Assembly (NCBI GenBank): GCA_963817635.1
Contig: CAWFPR010000009.1
Span: forward strand, 1-64,000
DNA from: CAWFPR01 sp963817635
Lineage (GTDB): Bacteria; Acidobacteriota; Vicinamibacteria; Vicinamibacterales; 2-12-FULL-66-21
DNA length: 64,000 bases
Direction: 5' to 3'
Under the pieces are notes generated by a model. That model saw only the letters and a program-made list of their open reading frames with translations. It was not told the origin of the DNA and did not search any database. The position numbers and the translations under genes are program-made. How positions within the stretch are numbered: position 1 is the first letter of the stretch; each line of letters opens with the position of its first letter. This document shows, piece after piece, positions 37,992 to 48,522 of this stretch.

Positions 37992-40653
37992 TCACGCCCT
38001 GAGGGTGACGGACGGATCGACGCGCGCGGCCCGCCAGGCGGGAAACGCGGACGCGACGAGCGCGACCACCAGGACCAGCGCGCCGGCGCCGACGTAGGTC
38101 GCGGTGTCCGTGGGGGAGATGCCGAAGAGCAGCGTGCGGAGCGCGCCGCTCAGGAAGACCGCGCCGACGAGGCCCGCGGCAATGCCTGCCGCCGCGAGCG
38201 CCAGGCCCTGGCGAAGCACCAGCACGAGCAGGCGGCCGCGCGACGCGCCGAGCGCCGCCCGCACGCCCAGTTCGCGCATCCGCTCGGTGACGCTGCCAGA
38301 CATCATGCCGAAGACGCCGATGGCCGCGAGCGCGAGCGCCGCCAGGCCGAACGCCTCGAACACGGTGAGGACGAAGCGCCGCTGGGCCTCGGATCGGGCC
38401 ACGAGCGCATCCATCGTCGCCACGCGGCTGATCGGCTGGTTGCGATCGACCGACCAGATCGCGCGCCGGACGGCCGGCGCCAGCGCCGCCGGGTCGCCCG
38501 CGCTCCGCACGACGAGCGACTGCACGTTGTCCACCCACCACCATTGCCCCATCGACACATAGAACGCGTCTTCCGCGCCAGGCGCGAGGGATGTCTGCTT
38601 CACGTCGCCGACGACGCCCACGACGATGTCCCACGGACGGTCGGCCGCGCCGATCTCGGGACCGGCACGCAGGCGCTGGCCGATGGGATCCCGGTCCGGG
38701 AAGAGGTGCCTGGCCAACGACTCACTGATGACGATGGCCTCGGGCGAGCCGGGGCGGTCGCTCGCGTCGAGCAGGCGTCCGCGAACGAGCGGGATGCGCA
38801 TCGCCTGGAACCACTGCGGGGTCACGGCATAGCGCAGTGCGTTCTGGGGGTCGTTCGGCTGGCTTCCCGGCGCCGGCTCGAACCTGACGCCGTAGGCGTC
38901 GAGGTCGCCGCTGAGCGGCAACTGGCTGGTGAACGCGGCGGCAACGACGCCGGGCACCTGACGAACGGCCTCGAGCGCCTGCTCGAAGAACTGGCGCCGC
39001 ACGGCGTCCGCGTCGTACCGATGACCGGCGGCCACCACCTGCATGGTGAGCACCTGCGACGCGTCGAAGCCGGGCGCGGTGGCGAACAGCCGCGTGAGGC
39101 TGCGCAGCATCAACCCGGCGCCCACGAGCAGGACGAGCGCAAGCGAGATTTCCGCGACGACGAGCCCGCGGCGCAACGCGTGGTGGGCCGCGCCGGTGGC
39201 TCGTGTGCCGGACTCGACACCCGCGCGAAGATCGCGGCGCGCGCCCTGGAGCGCCGGCACGAGGCCGACGGCGAGCCCGATGACGGAGGTGAGCACGGCG
39301 GCGAACGCGAACGCGGAGGCGTCGAGGCCGATGGCGCCGGCGCGCGGCAGCCCGGCGGGCGCGAGCGCCACCAGCGCGCGCACACCCCACGCCGCCACGC
39401 CGAGCCCGAGCGCGCCGCCCGCGAGGCCGAGGACGAGACTCTCGGTGAGCAGCTGCCGCACGAGCCGGCCGCGACCGGCGCCGAGCGCCGCGCGCATGGC
39501 GAGCTCGCCGTGCCGCTCGGCGCCGCGCGCGAGCAGGAGATTGGTGACGTTGACCCCGGCGATCAGGAGCACGAACGCGACGGCGGCGAGCGTGGCCAGC
39601 AGCGCCGGCCGCACGCCGCGCGTGACGGCCGCCTGCAGCGATTCGACGTCGAGCCCTTCCGCCATGGCCGCCCACGGCGGGCGCGGGAAGGCAGCGACGG
39701 GCGTACCGCCGATGGCCGCGATCTCGCCGAGCGCCTGTGCCGTGGAGACGCCGGGCGCGAGCCGGCCCACCATCCGCATGTGGTGCCCCCACTCGGCGCT
39801 CTGGAACGGCGCGTCCGCGCGGTAGCGGCGGGGCGCCCACACGTCGGCTGACGAGGAGAGCACGTCGTCGAAGCCCGCGGGCATGACGCCGATGACGATG
39901 TACTCGTCGCCATCGAGCGTCACCGGCCTTCCGATGATCTGGCCGGCGGCGCCGAAGCGGCGGCGGACCAGGCCGTCGCTCAGGATGGCCACGCGCGGCG
40001 CGCCGGGCTGGTCGTCGGCCGCGTCGAAGTCGCGCCCCTCGGCCGGCGCCACGCCGAGCGCCTGGAAGTACTCCGCGGTCACGACGGCGCCCGCCAGCCG
40101 TTCGGGCTCGGCCAGCCCCATGAGCGCGGGCTGCCACCGGTCGGCCGCGGCAAGCGCGGCGAACGAGCGGCTCCGCCCGGCCACCTCGCGATACGTGCCA
40201 AACGTGACGTCGAGATTGCCCGCTGCCAACGCCGTAGTCGGAGAGCGTCACGATGCGATTGGCGTGCGGATAGGGGAGCGGCTCGAAGAGGACGGGATTC
40301 ACCGCGCTGAAGATGGCCGTGCTGGCGCCGATGCCCAGCGCCAGCGTGAGCGCGCCAGCGGCCGCGAAGCCGGGCCGGCGGCCGAGCCCGCGCACGGCGT
40401 AGCGCAGGTCGGCGAGCGCGGTGTCGACGATGTGCTCCCAGCCGTGCGAGCGGACCTCCTCGCGAATGGCCATGGCATCACCGAAAGCGAGGCGCGAGGC
40501 GCGCCGCGCCTCGGCCGGCGATGCTCCGCGCTCGAGGGCCTCGGCGCTCGCCTCCTCGAGAAACTGCTGCACCTCTTCGTCGATGTCCCGATCCGCCGCG
40601 GATCGTCGCGCCAGCACGCGCAGCCCACGGCTCAACTGCCGCCACACAGCCAT
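37992..40653 (-). CDS. ADOP-type MacB-like ABC permease, one frameshift
   Basis: This is an acidobacterial duplicated orphan permease of about 885 residues. The N-terminus from ATG 40653 has the soluble prefix ADRDIDEEVQQFLEEASAEA and the first TM region (AAGALTLALGIGASTAIFSA). A one-base frame change near 40230 leads into the main frame, with the MacB periplasmic domain and two FtsX four-helix units (RATLAAVAFVLLIAGVNVTN, NLLLARGAERHGELAMRAAL, then GLAALALAAIGVFGMMSGSV and ELGVRAALGASRGRLLVLVL). No ATPase gene is adjacent, as usual for ADOP proteins. Role is presumed efflux or envelope-related. It is preceded by its usual PadR partner, with a five-base gap. Confidence 0.9.
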
Positions 40654-40657
40654 CGGT

Positions 40658-40993
40658 TCAGCTCCCGGCGTCGAGCAACCGCGCGACGGCCGACACGCGG
40701 CGTTTCCAGTCGGCGGTGGCGGCATCGAGGCGCTTGCGCCCCGCGCGCGTGAGCGTGTACACGCGCGCGCGGCGGCCGCGCTCGGTCTGCCGCCACTCGG
40801 CGTCCACCGAGCCGGCGCGCTCGAGGCGCTGCATCGCGGTCAGCAGCAATCCCGGATTGACCTTGAACACGCCGCGCGACACCTGCTCGACGCGCCGCGC
40901 GATGCCGTAGCCGTGCATCGGCTCGAGGCTCAGCGTCTTGAGGATGAGCATGTCGAGCGTGCCCTGAATGACGTCCGTGCTGGCTTCGTCCAC
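40658..40993 (-). CDS. PadR family regulator, acidobacterial ADOP-linked type
   Basis: This 111-residue winged-helix regulator reads DVIQGTLDMLILKTLSLEPM, HGYGIARRVEQVSRGVFKVN, GLLLTAMQRLERAGSV and the wing YTLTRAGRKRLDAATADW, all conserved in PadR subfamily 2. It presumably represses its own operon with the ADOP permease four bases downstream. The start is a GTG at 40993 with a GAGGAG site; upstream in-frame ATGs give a non-conserved extension. PadR-ADOP pairs are a marker of Acidobacteriota. Confidence 0.9.
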   Translation of the reverse strand: MDEASTDVIQGTLDMLILKTLSLEPMHGYGIARRVEQVSRGVFKVNPGLLLTAMQRLERAGSVDAEWRQTERGRRARVYTLTRAGRKRLDAATADWKRRVSAVARLLDAGS

Positions 40994-41117
40994 GGGGTTC
41001 TCCTCGGGGTTCCCGAGGAGCGTAGCGGCTGATATCTTGATTGTCAAGAGATGACTGTCATCTGGTTGACCCGCGACCGGGCGCATCAGGCGGGAGGGCG
41101 CGTAGAATGGCACCCTC

Positions 41118-41984
41118 ATGACAGAGCCGACCGAGCGCCCCGCCGCCTCTGCCACCGGCGTCGTCGACAAGCCCCGCCGGGCCCTGCCGAGCGACCTGGT
41201 GACCGTCGCTTCACTCGCCGTCCTGGCCTACGCCGCGGCCAACGTCCTGCACGAAGGGCTCGGCCACGGCGGCGCGTGCGTGCTGGTCGGCGGCACGCCG
41301 CGCCTGCTCACCTCCGTGAGCTTCGAGTGCGACGTGACTGCCGGGGCGTCGACCGCGTCACGGATCGTCGCGGCCGCCGGGACCATCGTGAACCTGGTCG
41401 CCGGCGGCCTCGCGGCGCTGGCCTACGCGCGCGGTCGGGACGGATCGCCCGTCACCCGGTTCTTCCTCTGGCTGTTCGCCACGGTGAACCTGCTGCAGGC
41501 GTTCGGCTACTTCCTCTTCTCGGGCGTCGGCCGCATCGGCGACTGGGCCGCGGTCATGGCGCCGATCCAGCCGGTCTGGGCGTGGCGGATAGGCCTGGCG
41601 GTCGCGGGCGGCGCGCTGTACTGGCTCGCGACCGGACGCGCGTTCGCCGCGCTCGGCCGGTTCATCGGCGGTCGCGCGTCGGACCGGTATCCCCTCGGCA
41701 ATCGGCTGGCCCTCGTGTCGTACTTCACGGGCGCCGCGCTCTACCTTCTGTCGGGCATGCTCAACCCGGGCGGGCTGCTGCTGCTGGCGATCTCCGCAGC
41801 GGCGGCGTCGCTCGGCGGCACGTCAGGCCTCGCGTGGGGGCCGCAGCTCATGAAGGGTGCGAGCCCGGGCGTTGAGACCGACGCTCCGGTGCGCATCCCG
41901 CGCGACGCGCGCGCCATCGTCGCCGCCCTCGTCGTTGCCCTGCTGTTCGTGTTCGTGCTCGGGCCCGGGATCCGGCTCGGCTGA
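41118..41984 (+). CDS. Multi-pass membrane protein with HEGLGH motif
   Basis: This 288-residue protein has about seven hydrophobic segments. Near residue 43 is HEGLGHG, a HExxxH-like motif reminiscent of site-2 (M50-type) membrane metalloproteases, but the canonical HExxH spacing is altered (His-Glu-x-x-x-His). No second NPDG-type motif is obvious, although NRLALVSYF and MLNPGG occur late. It could be a degenerate or distant M50-like family or a non-enzymatic membrane protein. The gene is complete and divergent from PadR. Confidence 0.6.
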   Translation: MTEPTERPAASATGVVDKPRRALPSDLVTVASLAVLAYAAANVLHEGLGHGGACVLVGGTPRLLTSVSFECDVTAGASTASRIVAAAGTIVNLVAGGLAALAYARGRDGSPVTRFFLWLFATVNLLQAFGYFLFSGVGRIGDWAAVMAPIQPVWAWRIGLAVAGGALYWLATGRAFAALGRFIGGRASDRYPLGNRLALVSYFTGAALYLLSGMLNPGGLLLLAISAAAASLGGTSGLAWGPQLMKGASPGVETDAPVRIPRDARAIVAALVVALLFVFVLGPGIRLG

Positions 41985-42071
41985 AGGCCGGCCGGCTCTC
42001 ACTCGACAGGAAAGGCGCCGCCCCAGGTCCCGGCGTATCCGGCTGACCCGTCGCCTTGCTAGACTGAAGGG

Positions 42072-42976
42072 GTGACGCGGCGACTTGCCCTCGCGTTCGC
42101 GCTGCTGCTGCCCGCGATCCCGCCCGCGGGTCTCCTTCACGCCTTCCAGCAGACATTCCGGTCGGGCACGCTCGGCGTCCGTGTCGATGTGCTCGTCACG
42201 GACGGGCGCAAACCGGTGGGCGGGCTCACCGCGGCGGACTTCGACCTCCGCGACAACGGGGTCGCGCAATCAATCGAGGTGGTTGACGCGACGGATGTCC
42301 CGCTGAACGTGGTGCTCGCGCTCGACACCAGCGGGAGCACGACTGGAACGCGCCAGGCGGACCTCGTCGCCGCGAGCCAGGCGCTGCTCGACGGCCTCAA
42401 ACCGATGGATCGCGCCGCCTTGACGACGTTCAACCACGCCGTCACGCCGGAAATCGCCCTGACCGCCGATCTCTGCCAGCGTTCGGCAGGGCCTGCTGCG
42501 TATCACGCCGTCCGGCCGGACGGCCGTCATGGACGGCGTGTATGTGGCGCTGACGAGCACCCTCGCTCAGCCTGGACGTTCGCTGGTCGTCGTCTGCACC
42601 GACGGCTCCGACATCTCGAGCTGGCTGCGCCCCGAAGATGTCGTCGAAAGCGCGAAACGATCGAACGCCGTGATCTACGCGGTGACGTCGGCGGATGTGC
42701 AACGCGTGTCGTCGCTCGAGAAACTGACCGACGCGACGGGCGGCGACATGCTCCGCGTCGCGTCGAGCGCGGACCTGCGAGGCGCCTTTCAGGCGATCCT
42801 CCAGGAGTTTCGCAGCCGCTACATCCTGGCTTACACGCCGAGCGGCGTGACTGCCGGGCGGCTTCCACACGCTCGACGTCAGGGTGAAGCGCCGCGGGCT
42901 GACGGTCAGGGCACGCCCAGGCTACATTGGTGTGGAGCTCCCAGATGAAGTCGACGAATGGCCTCATCATAGCTAG
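42072..42976 (+). CDS. Acidobacterial-type VWFA domain protein, two frameshifts
   Basis: It is an exported protein with a signal peptide and the TIGR03436-like layout: RVDVLVTDGRKPVGGLTAAD and FDLRDNGVAQSIEVVDA, followed by a VWA domain whose MIDAS motif LDTSGST (Asp85, Ser87, Ser89) is intact. The frame changes near 42475, then continues with GRTAVMDGVYVALTSTLAQP and RSLVVVCTDGSDISSWLRPE. A second change near 42855 leads to FHTLDVRVKRRGLTVRARPG and YIGVELPDE before the TAG at 42974-42976. The GTG at 42072 is the start. The next gene is its usual TPR partner. Both shifts look like one-base errors. Confidence 0.85.
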
Positions 42977-43184
42977 CTGTCGTCGTGTCCGCTGTGGTCG
43001 TAAGCAAGCGGCCAGCAGAGGCCGCGCAAAAATATCAACGAAGCATCGGTCGTTGCGCTCCGTGTCTGGATAGATGCGGTCCGGAGTCATGCGCCGGGCC
43101 GCGCTGACGCCGCCGTCGCAACGGTTGCCGGGTGGTCTTATGAGATGCGCGAAGATCTGAACACCGGGATCGATCTCTTTCTCA

Positions 43185-44351
43185 GTGCGCTCATGGGGTG
43201 GCAAATCAGCACAGGTAGGAACAAGGCTGCCGAACAGATCGCCGCATATGGGCCGCGCTTCAGGAAAGGAGTTTCTTAAGCAAGCGGCCGTCCTGCATTC
43301 GGACGTTGCCGCGTATGGCGATCTGCTTCCACATCGCATAGCTGGTGTTGCCCGTCGACCGGGGGCGCACACTCAGGAGCTGCAGCTAGGTCATGGCGCT
43401 GGATCAGCAGCGGCTTGCTATGATCGATCCTCCGCCTCCACTCCTACGAGCGGACCGTGTTCGTCCTGGATAGAGACGGTCAAGTCGTAGGGCGAGGTGG
43501 TTTCGACTTGGAACTGGCCGTTCGCGAGGAGTCTCCTCGATCTGCTCAGCGCCGGACGCATCCGGAAGATCTTCTCGGACGGACGTCCCGAGCGCGCGAC
43601 CGATCCCTTCGTCAGCGCGTGGTACCACGCGACCACGGCGTACATGTTCGCGAGCGGCCTGTACGGCGATGCCACGCCGCACCTGCATCACGCGTCCATG
43701 CTCTTGCCGGACGATGCGCTGGCGCTGTTCGACCGCGGATGCTATGCGGAGATCCTCGGGTTGCCGATGCACCAGGCGCTGGCACCCGATCAGGATGCCG
43801 GCCGGCGGGCGCGAAGCAATGCCGCGGGCGGCCCGCCGACGTGGACGACACCGGGTTCCGAGCCGCTTCGCATTCCTTCCGCCGGAAAGACGAACGCCGA
43901 AGCAGAGCAGTTGTTTCGCCGTGCGCTCGCGGTCGATCCGACGCTCGTCGAAGCGCGCGTCCGTCTGGCCCGGTTGCTGGATTTGCGCAACCGGCACGAG
44001 GAGGCGGCGGCCGAGTTGAAGACCGCGCTGGCGTCGAATCCCACCGGGGCCGTCGGATTCTATGCCCAGCTGTTCGCGGGCCGCGTCGCGCAGGCGCTCG
44101 GACACGCCGCCGAGGCCTCAGGTCACTACCACGACGGCCTCGCCCTGTTTCCCGACGCGCAATCGGCGCTCCTCGCGTCGAGCCAGCTCGCGCTGCTTCA
44201 ATCCGACGTCCCCGCTACTCTCGCGCCTGTCGAGCGCCTGGGCGTGCGGACGGCAGTCTTCAGCGCCGATCCGTGGTGGCAATACCATCTTGCCGCCGGC
44301 CGCGACGCGGACGAACTCCTGAAAGAGCTCTGGGCACACGTGCCGAAGTGA
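43185..44351 (+). CDS. TPR protein, companion of the VWFA protein, at least one frameshift
   Basis: The 3' two-thirds from about 43500 read in one frame: WNWPFARSLLDLLSAG, WYHATTAYMFASGLYGDATP, HLHHASMLLPDDALALFDRG, EAEQLFRRALAVDPTLVEAR and LLDLRNRHEEAAAELKTALA. The last two are clear TPR units. Upstream pieces in other frames (GKEFLKQAAVLHSDVAAYGD, RTVFVLDRDGQVVGRGGF) fit the N-terminal half of the same family, which is found next to VWFA genes in Acidobacteriota. The exact start is unclear; 43185 is where the first recognisable frame opens. Probably periplasmic. Confidence 0.65.
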
Positions 44352-44370
44352 TGGTATCCGGGACGATGAG

Positions 44371-44934
44371 CTACTTCACTTTCGTGTAGACGTAGTCGAA
44401 CTCGGTGATCCAGGTTCTGCCGCCGTCCATCGTGCGCTCGCCGAGCTGTCGGACGTTGCCTCCCTCGAGCACGGACAGCGTGTACCGCTTCGGCACCTTC
44501 ACGGCCGTTGCGTCACCGGAGGCGGCAGCGCGGCCTTGCGGCGTCATCATCACGTCCCACGTGTAGACGAAGCCCGTTGCGGTCTTCCGTCCGCGCATGT
44601 CGTCCACAATCGCGGGCCGGTTGTCGGTCCAGAACTGATGCCACGACTGGTCGCTGGCGCTGAACACGTGAACGCCCGACCCGCGGTAGGGCCCGGGCCC
44701 GGCGTACTGTTCGAGCAGCGCGCATCCGCCCGAGATGGACCGGACCTCGCTCGTGCCGCCGGGCTGGCCGTTCCCGGTCTTCACGTTCCACCGGCCCAGC
44801 CAGAAGTCGAGTTGATGAAACGATTCGCCGGCGCACGCCGATGGCGGCTGCTGGCCGCCGAGGGCGGTGGCGGACGCCAGGCCCAGCACGGCGCTCACGG
44901 CGAGCAGGGCGGAAATCGATCGGCGTGTGCTCAT
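44371..44934 (-). CDS. DUF1579-like secreted protein
   Basis: This 187-residue exported protein has a signal peptide (SALLAVSAVLGLASATALGG), then the hallmark FHQLDFWLGRWNV. It continues as SISGGCALLEQYAGPG, YRGSGVHVFSASDQSWHQFW and a closing GGRTWITEFDYVYTKVK. The fold is a lipocalin-like barrel and the function is unknown. The ATG at 44934 was chosen as the start of the signal peptide. A short piece of the same gene (VPKRxTLSVLEGG) occurs at 21900-21964. The gene is convergent with the TPR gene. Confidence 0.8.
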   Translation of the reverse strand: MSTRRSISALLAVSAVLGLASATALGGQQPPSACAGESFHQLDFWLGRWNVKTGNGQPGGTSEVRSISGGCALLEQYAGPGPYRGSGVHVFSASDQSWHQFWTDNRPAIVDDMRGRKTATGFVYTWDVMMTPQGRAAASGDATAVKVPKRYTLSVLEGGNVRQLGERTMDGGRTWITEFDYVYTKVK

Positions 44935-45108
44935 GCGGGAACGGTAGCCCGGGGTCTCGCCCCGGCGCTTCTCGGCGTGTCGAAGGCGGGGTTTCGAGGG
45001 GCCGGGCATCATCTCCCATCCGTGAACGACTCTCAACGCGCCTGCGTTAAGCTACGAATGAGGGAGCCGCCGGCCGGGCGATCGCGCCGCCGGCCTTCAG
45101 AGCGAGTC

Positions 45109-46146
45109 ATGGATCACATCGACCTGCGAAGCGACACCGTCACCTGGCCAACAGAGTCCATGCGCCGGGCAATGGCAGAGGCGCGCGTCGGCGACGACGT
45201 GTTCGGCGACGACCCGACGGTGCTCGACCTCGAGGCGCGCGCGGCGCGGCGCTTCGGGAAGGAGGCGGCCGTCCTGGTACCGACGGGCACCATGGGCAAC
45301 GTCGCGGCGATCCTCGCGCACTGCGCCCGCGGCGAGCGCGTGATCATGGGGGACCGCACGCACACGTTCGGATCCGAAGGGGGCAACCCCGCCACGATCG
45401 GATCGGTGCAGGCGTGGCCCGTCCCGGTTCAACCCGACGGGACGATGCGCATCGAGGATCTGCGCGGCGGCATTTCTCCCACCGACGACTATCACTTTCC
45501 GCTGGCGCGGTTGATCGCGATCGAAAACACGCAGGCCGGCGTCGGGGGGCAGCCGGTGGCTGCCGGCTGGATCGGCGCCGTCAAGGCGCTCTGCCGCGAG
45601 CACGACCTCCGCCTGCACATCGACGGCGCGCGTATCTTCAATGCCGCAGCCGCCCTCGGTGTTGACGTGCGCGAGCTGACCGCGGACGCCGACTCGGTGA
45701 TGTTCTGCCTGTCGAAGGGGCTCTGCGCACCCATCGGCTCGATCGTCGTCGGCGACGCCGCCTTTGCCGATCGCGTGCGCCGCCTCAGGAAGGCGCTCGG
45801 CGGCGGCATGCGCCAGGCCGGCGTGATTGCGGCCGCCGGCATCATCGCGCTCGAGGAGATGAGCGGCCGGCTGCACGAGGATCACGCGACGGCGCGCGCC
45901 CTCGCGGACGGGCTGGCCAGGACCGGCTGCTTCGATCTGGATCTCGCCCGGGTGCGAACCAACATGTTCTTCTGCGACATGGCGGGTGGCGCGCCGATGA
46001 CGGCGGCTGACCTCGAGGCCAGGCTGAAGCCGGACGGCATCCTCGTCATGCGCCGCGGCAACGGGTTTCGCTTCGTCACGCACTACTGGATCAAGCCGGA
46101 GCACGTCGGGCACGCGCTCGACCGGATCAGCTACCACCTTCGTTGA
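45109..46146 (+). CDS. Low-specificity L-threonine aldolase
   Basis: This 345-residue PLP enzyme cleaves L-threonine or allo-threonine to glycine and acetaldehyde. Seen features are the N-terminal IDLRSDTVTWPTESMRRAM and GDDVFGDDPTVLDLEARAAR, the Gly-rich VPTGTMGNVAA, LHIDGARIFNAAAAL for PLP contacts, and the Schiff-base Lys203 in CLSKGLCAPIGS. The usual length is about 340 residues, so it is complete. The ATG at 45109 begins right at the conserved N-terminus. It stands alone between a divergent DUF1579-like gene and the radical SAM gene. Confidence 0.95.
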   Translation: MDHIDLRSDTVTWPTESMRRAMAEARVGDDVFGDDPTVLDLEARAARRFGKEAAVLVPTGTMGNVAAILAHCARGERVIMGDRTHTFGSEGGNPATIGSVQAWPVPVQPDGTMRIEDLRGGISPTDDYHFPLARLIAIENTQAGVGGQPVAAGWIGAVKALCREHDLRLHIDGARIFNAAAALGVDVRELTADADSVMFCLSKGLCAPIGSIVVGDAAFADRVRRLRKALGGGMRQAGVIAAAGIIALEEMSGRLHEDHATARALADGLARTGCFDLDLARVRTNMFFCDMAGGAPMTAADLEARLKPDGILVMRRGNGFRFVTHYWIKPEHVGHALDRISYHLR

Positions 46147-46300
46147 ACGGACGGGCTTGCCCGCGAACACAGCGAAAAACCGTGGCGCGCGCCTGCTGCG
46201 AAATCGGCGCAAGGTGCGATAATCCCGGCTTCGCGCCTGCCAGGAATGGCGCGCCGCGATCTCGATTGATCAAGGTCCCGCGGATTTAGGAGGGCGACAC

Positions 46301-47879
46301 GTGAGAGTCCTGCTCCTCTCGATGCCCGATTCCTTCGAGCACACACCTGCACTGACGATGCGCATGCCGAACGGCGCGCTTGCGTCGCTTGCGGGCAATG
46401 CGGGGCCCGGGCACGTGGTCGCGGTGGCCGATCTGATCCTGGCCCAGGACAGCGTCGCGGCGACGGTCGAGCGGCTCGTACGCGAGCACGATCCCGATGT
46501 CGTCGGGCTGTCGATCATGACCTTCCAGCGCCGCACGGCGCTGCGGGTGATTCGCCTGATTCGGGAGATCAAGCCTGGCGTGCGGATCGTGGCGGGCGGC
46601 TACGACCCGAGCCTGGCGCCCGAGGCCTACGAGCCGCCGTCCTCGGGCGTCGACTTCATCGTGCGCGGCGAGGGCGAGTTGACCTTCCGCGCGCTCCTCC
46701 GGGCGCTGTCGCGGGATGAGCCGGTGGACGCGAATCCCGGGGTTGACGTTCCGAGCCGCTGCGCCCGACGGCGGGGGCTTCAGGCACACGCCGGCCCGGC
46801 CGGTGAACGGCCTGGACGACGGGTCGATCGCGCTGCCCGATCGCGGTGCACGGGTCCTCACCGGGTACACGTTCCTTGGACGTGCGATCGACATCGTCGA
46901 GACATCGAGAGGCTGCACCTACGATTGCAGCTTCTGCTCGATCATCGAGATGCGGGGGCGCAACTTCCACACGTTCGACTTCAGCCGCGTGCTCGCGGAC
47001 ATCGGCGACGCGAGGCGCCGCGGCGCGCGGGCGATCTTCCTCGTTGACGACAACATCACGCTGAACGTCCGCCGGTTCGAGGGCCTGTGCCAGGCGATCA
47101 TCGATGCCGGCCTGAACGACCTCCACTACATCGTCCAGGCGATGACGTCGTCGATCGCGGATCACGGGGAGACGCTTGCGCCGCTGATGCGCAAGGCCGG
47201 ATTTCTGTACGTGTTCCTGGGGATCGAGAACGTGCTCGACGAGGATCTCGCGTTCCTGCGCGCCGCGGCCAAGAACGCGACGCGCGAGGGCGGGCGCCAG
47301 ACCGGGAACGCCACCCTCCGCGCGATCGAGCACCTGCATCGGGCCGGCCTGTCGGTGGTGGGCGGCATCATCGTCGGAAATCCCGACGACACGCGCGCCT
47401 CGGTCGAGGCGAACCTGGCGTTTGCCCGGCGTTACGTGGACTGGCCGTACATCCAGCACCCGACGCCGTATCCGGGTACGCCGATGACCGAGGACTTCCG
47501 CCGGCGCGGTCTCGTCGTGAACGACCGCGTCGAGGAATACGACGGCACGACCGCCGTCGTCCGCACCGCCCACCTCGAGGCCGACGAGGTGGAGTTCCTG
47601 CGCTGGCGCGCGGAGCGCTGGATGAAGCTCCGGCACATGCCGGTCGTCCTCCGCCGGTACCCCGGGTTCGTCCTCCGCAACGCGCCGCGCATGTGCGCCC
47701 ACACGTTCAGGGGCAGTTCGTGGCGATCGGTGCTGGGCCTCGAGAGCGAGCGGGACGTGTTCCGGCGATACAAACAGCTCCGGGCGGCCGAGCGCGAGTA
47801 CATCGCGGAAGGGCCGCCCCCGAAACTGCAGATTGCAGATTGCAGATTGCAGACTGACGGATTGAGGATTGCCGAGTGA
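46301..47879 (+). CDS. B12-binding-type radical SAM protein, one frameshift
   Basis: The N-terminal ~145 residues form a cobalamin-binding-like domain (VRVLLLSMPDSFEHTP, VVGLSIMTFQRRTALRVIRL, VDFIVRGEGELTFRALL). The frame changes near 46740 and continues with the radical SAM core, whose cluster motif is SRGCTYDCSFC (CxxxCxxC). FLVDDNITLNVRRFEGL, LGIENVLDEDLAFL and HPTPYPGTPM follow. The reaction is not identifiable; relatives methylate or rearrange lipids, tetrapyrroles or peptides. A GTG start at 46301 has an AGGAGG site eight bases before. The last residues are encoded by a 7-bp repeat tract. Confidence 0.85.
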
Positions 47880-47945
47880 TGATTGACGGATTGTCGATTG
47901 GCGATTGGCGATTGGCGATTGGCGATTGGCGACTGGCGAGCAGCG
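47826..47945 (+). repeat. Heptanucleotide tandem repeats (CAGATTG and GATTGGC families)
   Basis: Three CAGATTG-type units begin near 47828 inside the 3' end of the radical SAM gene. A further five to six units of GATTGGC lie at about 47896-47938 after its stop. Both have a 7-bp period, as does the repeat at 30098. Confidence 0.75.
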
Positions 47946-47982
47946 ACTGGGCCGGCCGGATGTTCCCGCCGGCCCGTCTCAT

Positions 47983-48056
47983 CCCTGAGCTCCCAAGCCC
48001 TAAGCCTGAAGCCCTAAGCCCCTGAGCTCCCAAGCCCTAAGCCTGAAGCCCCAAGC
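47983..48056 (+). repeat. Two tandem units of about 37 bp
   Basis: A 37-base unit beginning CCCTGAGCTCCCAAGCCCTA is repeated at 48020 with one or two changes. Within it, CCTAAGCCTGAAGCC forms a shorter internal repeat. It lies just before the convergent gene at 48060. Confidence 0.75.
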
Positions 48057-48059
48057 CCC

Positions 48060-48269
48060 TCACGCGCGCAGGGTCATCGTCGTTCCATGGGACCACTTGG
48101 AATGGCAGCCGCCGCACATCAATGCCAAAACTGGCTCCTGGTCCGGCGCTTTGATGGACAATACCCGGGAGCCGGAGTCTTCGGCTGGAATGAACACCGC
48201 CGAACAGGCAGAGCAGCGCTGGTCGTTCTGGGAGGCGACGTGCTTGAGGGATGTCGTGAGGCTGGTCAT
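48060..48269 (-). CDS. Small protein with two CxxC zinc-ribbon knuckles
   Basis: This 69-residue protein contains CSACSAVF and CGGCHSKW, two CxxC motifs separated by about 35 residues, as in small zinc-ribbon proteins. The chosen ATG at 48269 opens TSLTTSLKHVASQNDQR. It is convergent with the radical SAM gene and divergent from the 60-residue gene at 48306. No family name is certain; metal binding is inferred. Confidence 0.6.
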   Translation of the reverse strand: MTSLTTSLKHVASQNDQRCSACSAVFIPAEDSGSRVLSIKAPDQEPVLALMCGGCHSKWSHGTTMTLRA

Positions 48270-48305
48270 TCGATATTGTAGCGGTATCCGGGGCGGGAGG
48301 GCGGC

Positions 48306-48488
48306 ATGAGCGCACCCACACGTGAAAATTCGGACGCGCTCGTCCAGCATCTGCGCGAACTCATCGCGGCGCTCGATCGGCGCGTGCCGAACTTCGAGCG
48401 CCAGGGTGAGGTCGTGATCGCGCGGGAGGCGGCCTCCCTGAGGGCCCGGGCGCTGGCCCGGCTGGCGGAGTTGGAGCGCGAAGGCTGA
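48306..48488 (+). CDS. Small helical hypothetical protein
   Basis: This 60-residue protein is predicted helical: ALVQHLRELIAALDRRVPNF followed by an Ala/Arg/Leu-rich helix ending LARLAELEREG. It lies 34 bases before tadA in the same direction and may be cotranscribed with it. No family is recognised. Confidence 0.55.
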   Translation: MSAPTRENSDALVQHLRELIAALDRRVPNFERQGEVVIAREAASLRARALARLAELEREG

Positions 48489-48522
48489 GTCTGGCGGCTG
48501 TGCTAAAATCGAGGTTTCGACC

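Noticed and set aside
42977..43184. Separate gene between the VWFA and TPR genes
   Set aside because: No frame in this space gives protein-like sequence with a start; it is probably intergenic or a damaged start of the TPR gene.
43404..44105. A 233-codon minus-strand frame opposite the TPR gene
   Set aside because: Plus-strand reading gives family-consistent TPR text over the same bases, so the minus frame is a shadow.
47826..48056. CRISPR array
   Set aside because: Units are directly abutting 7-bp and 37-bp tandem repeats without unique spacers.
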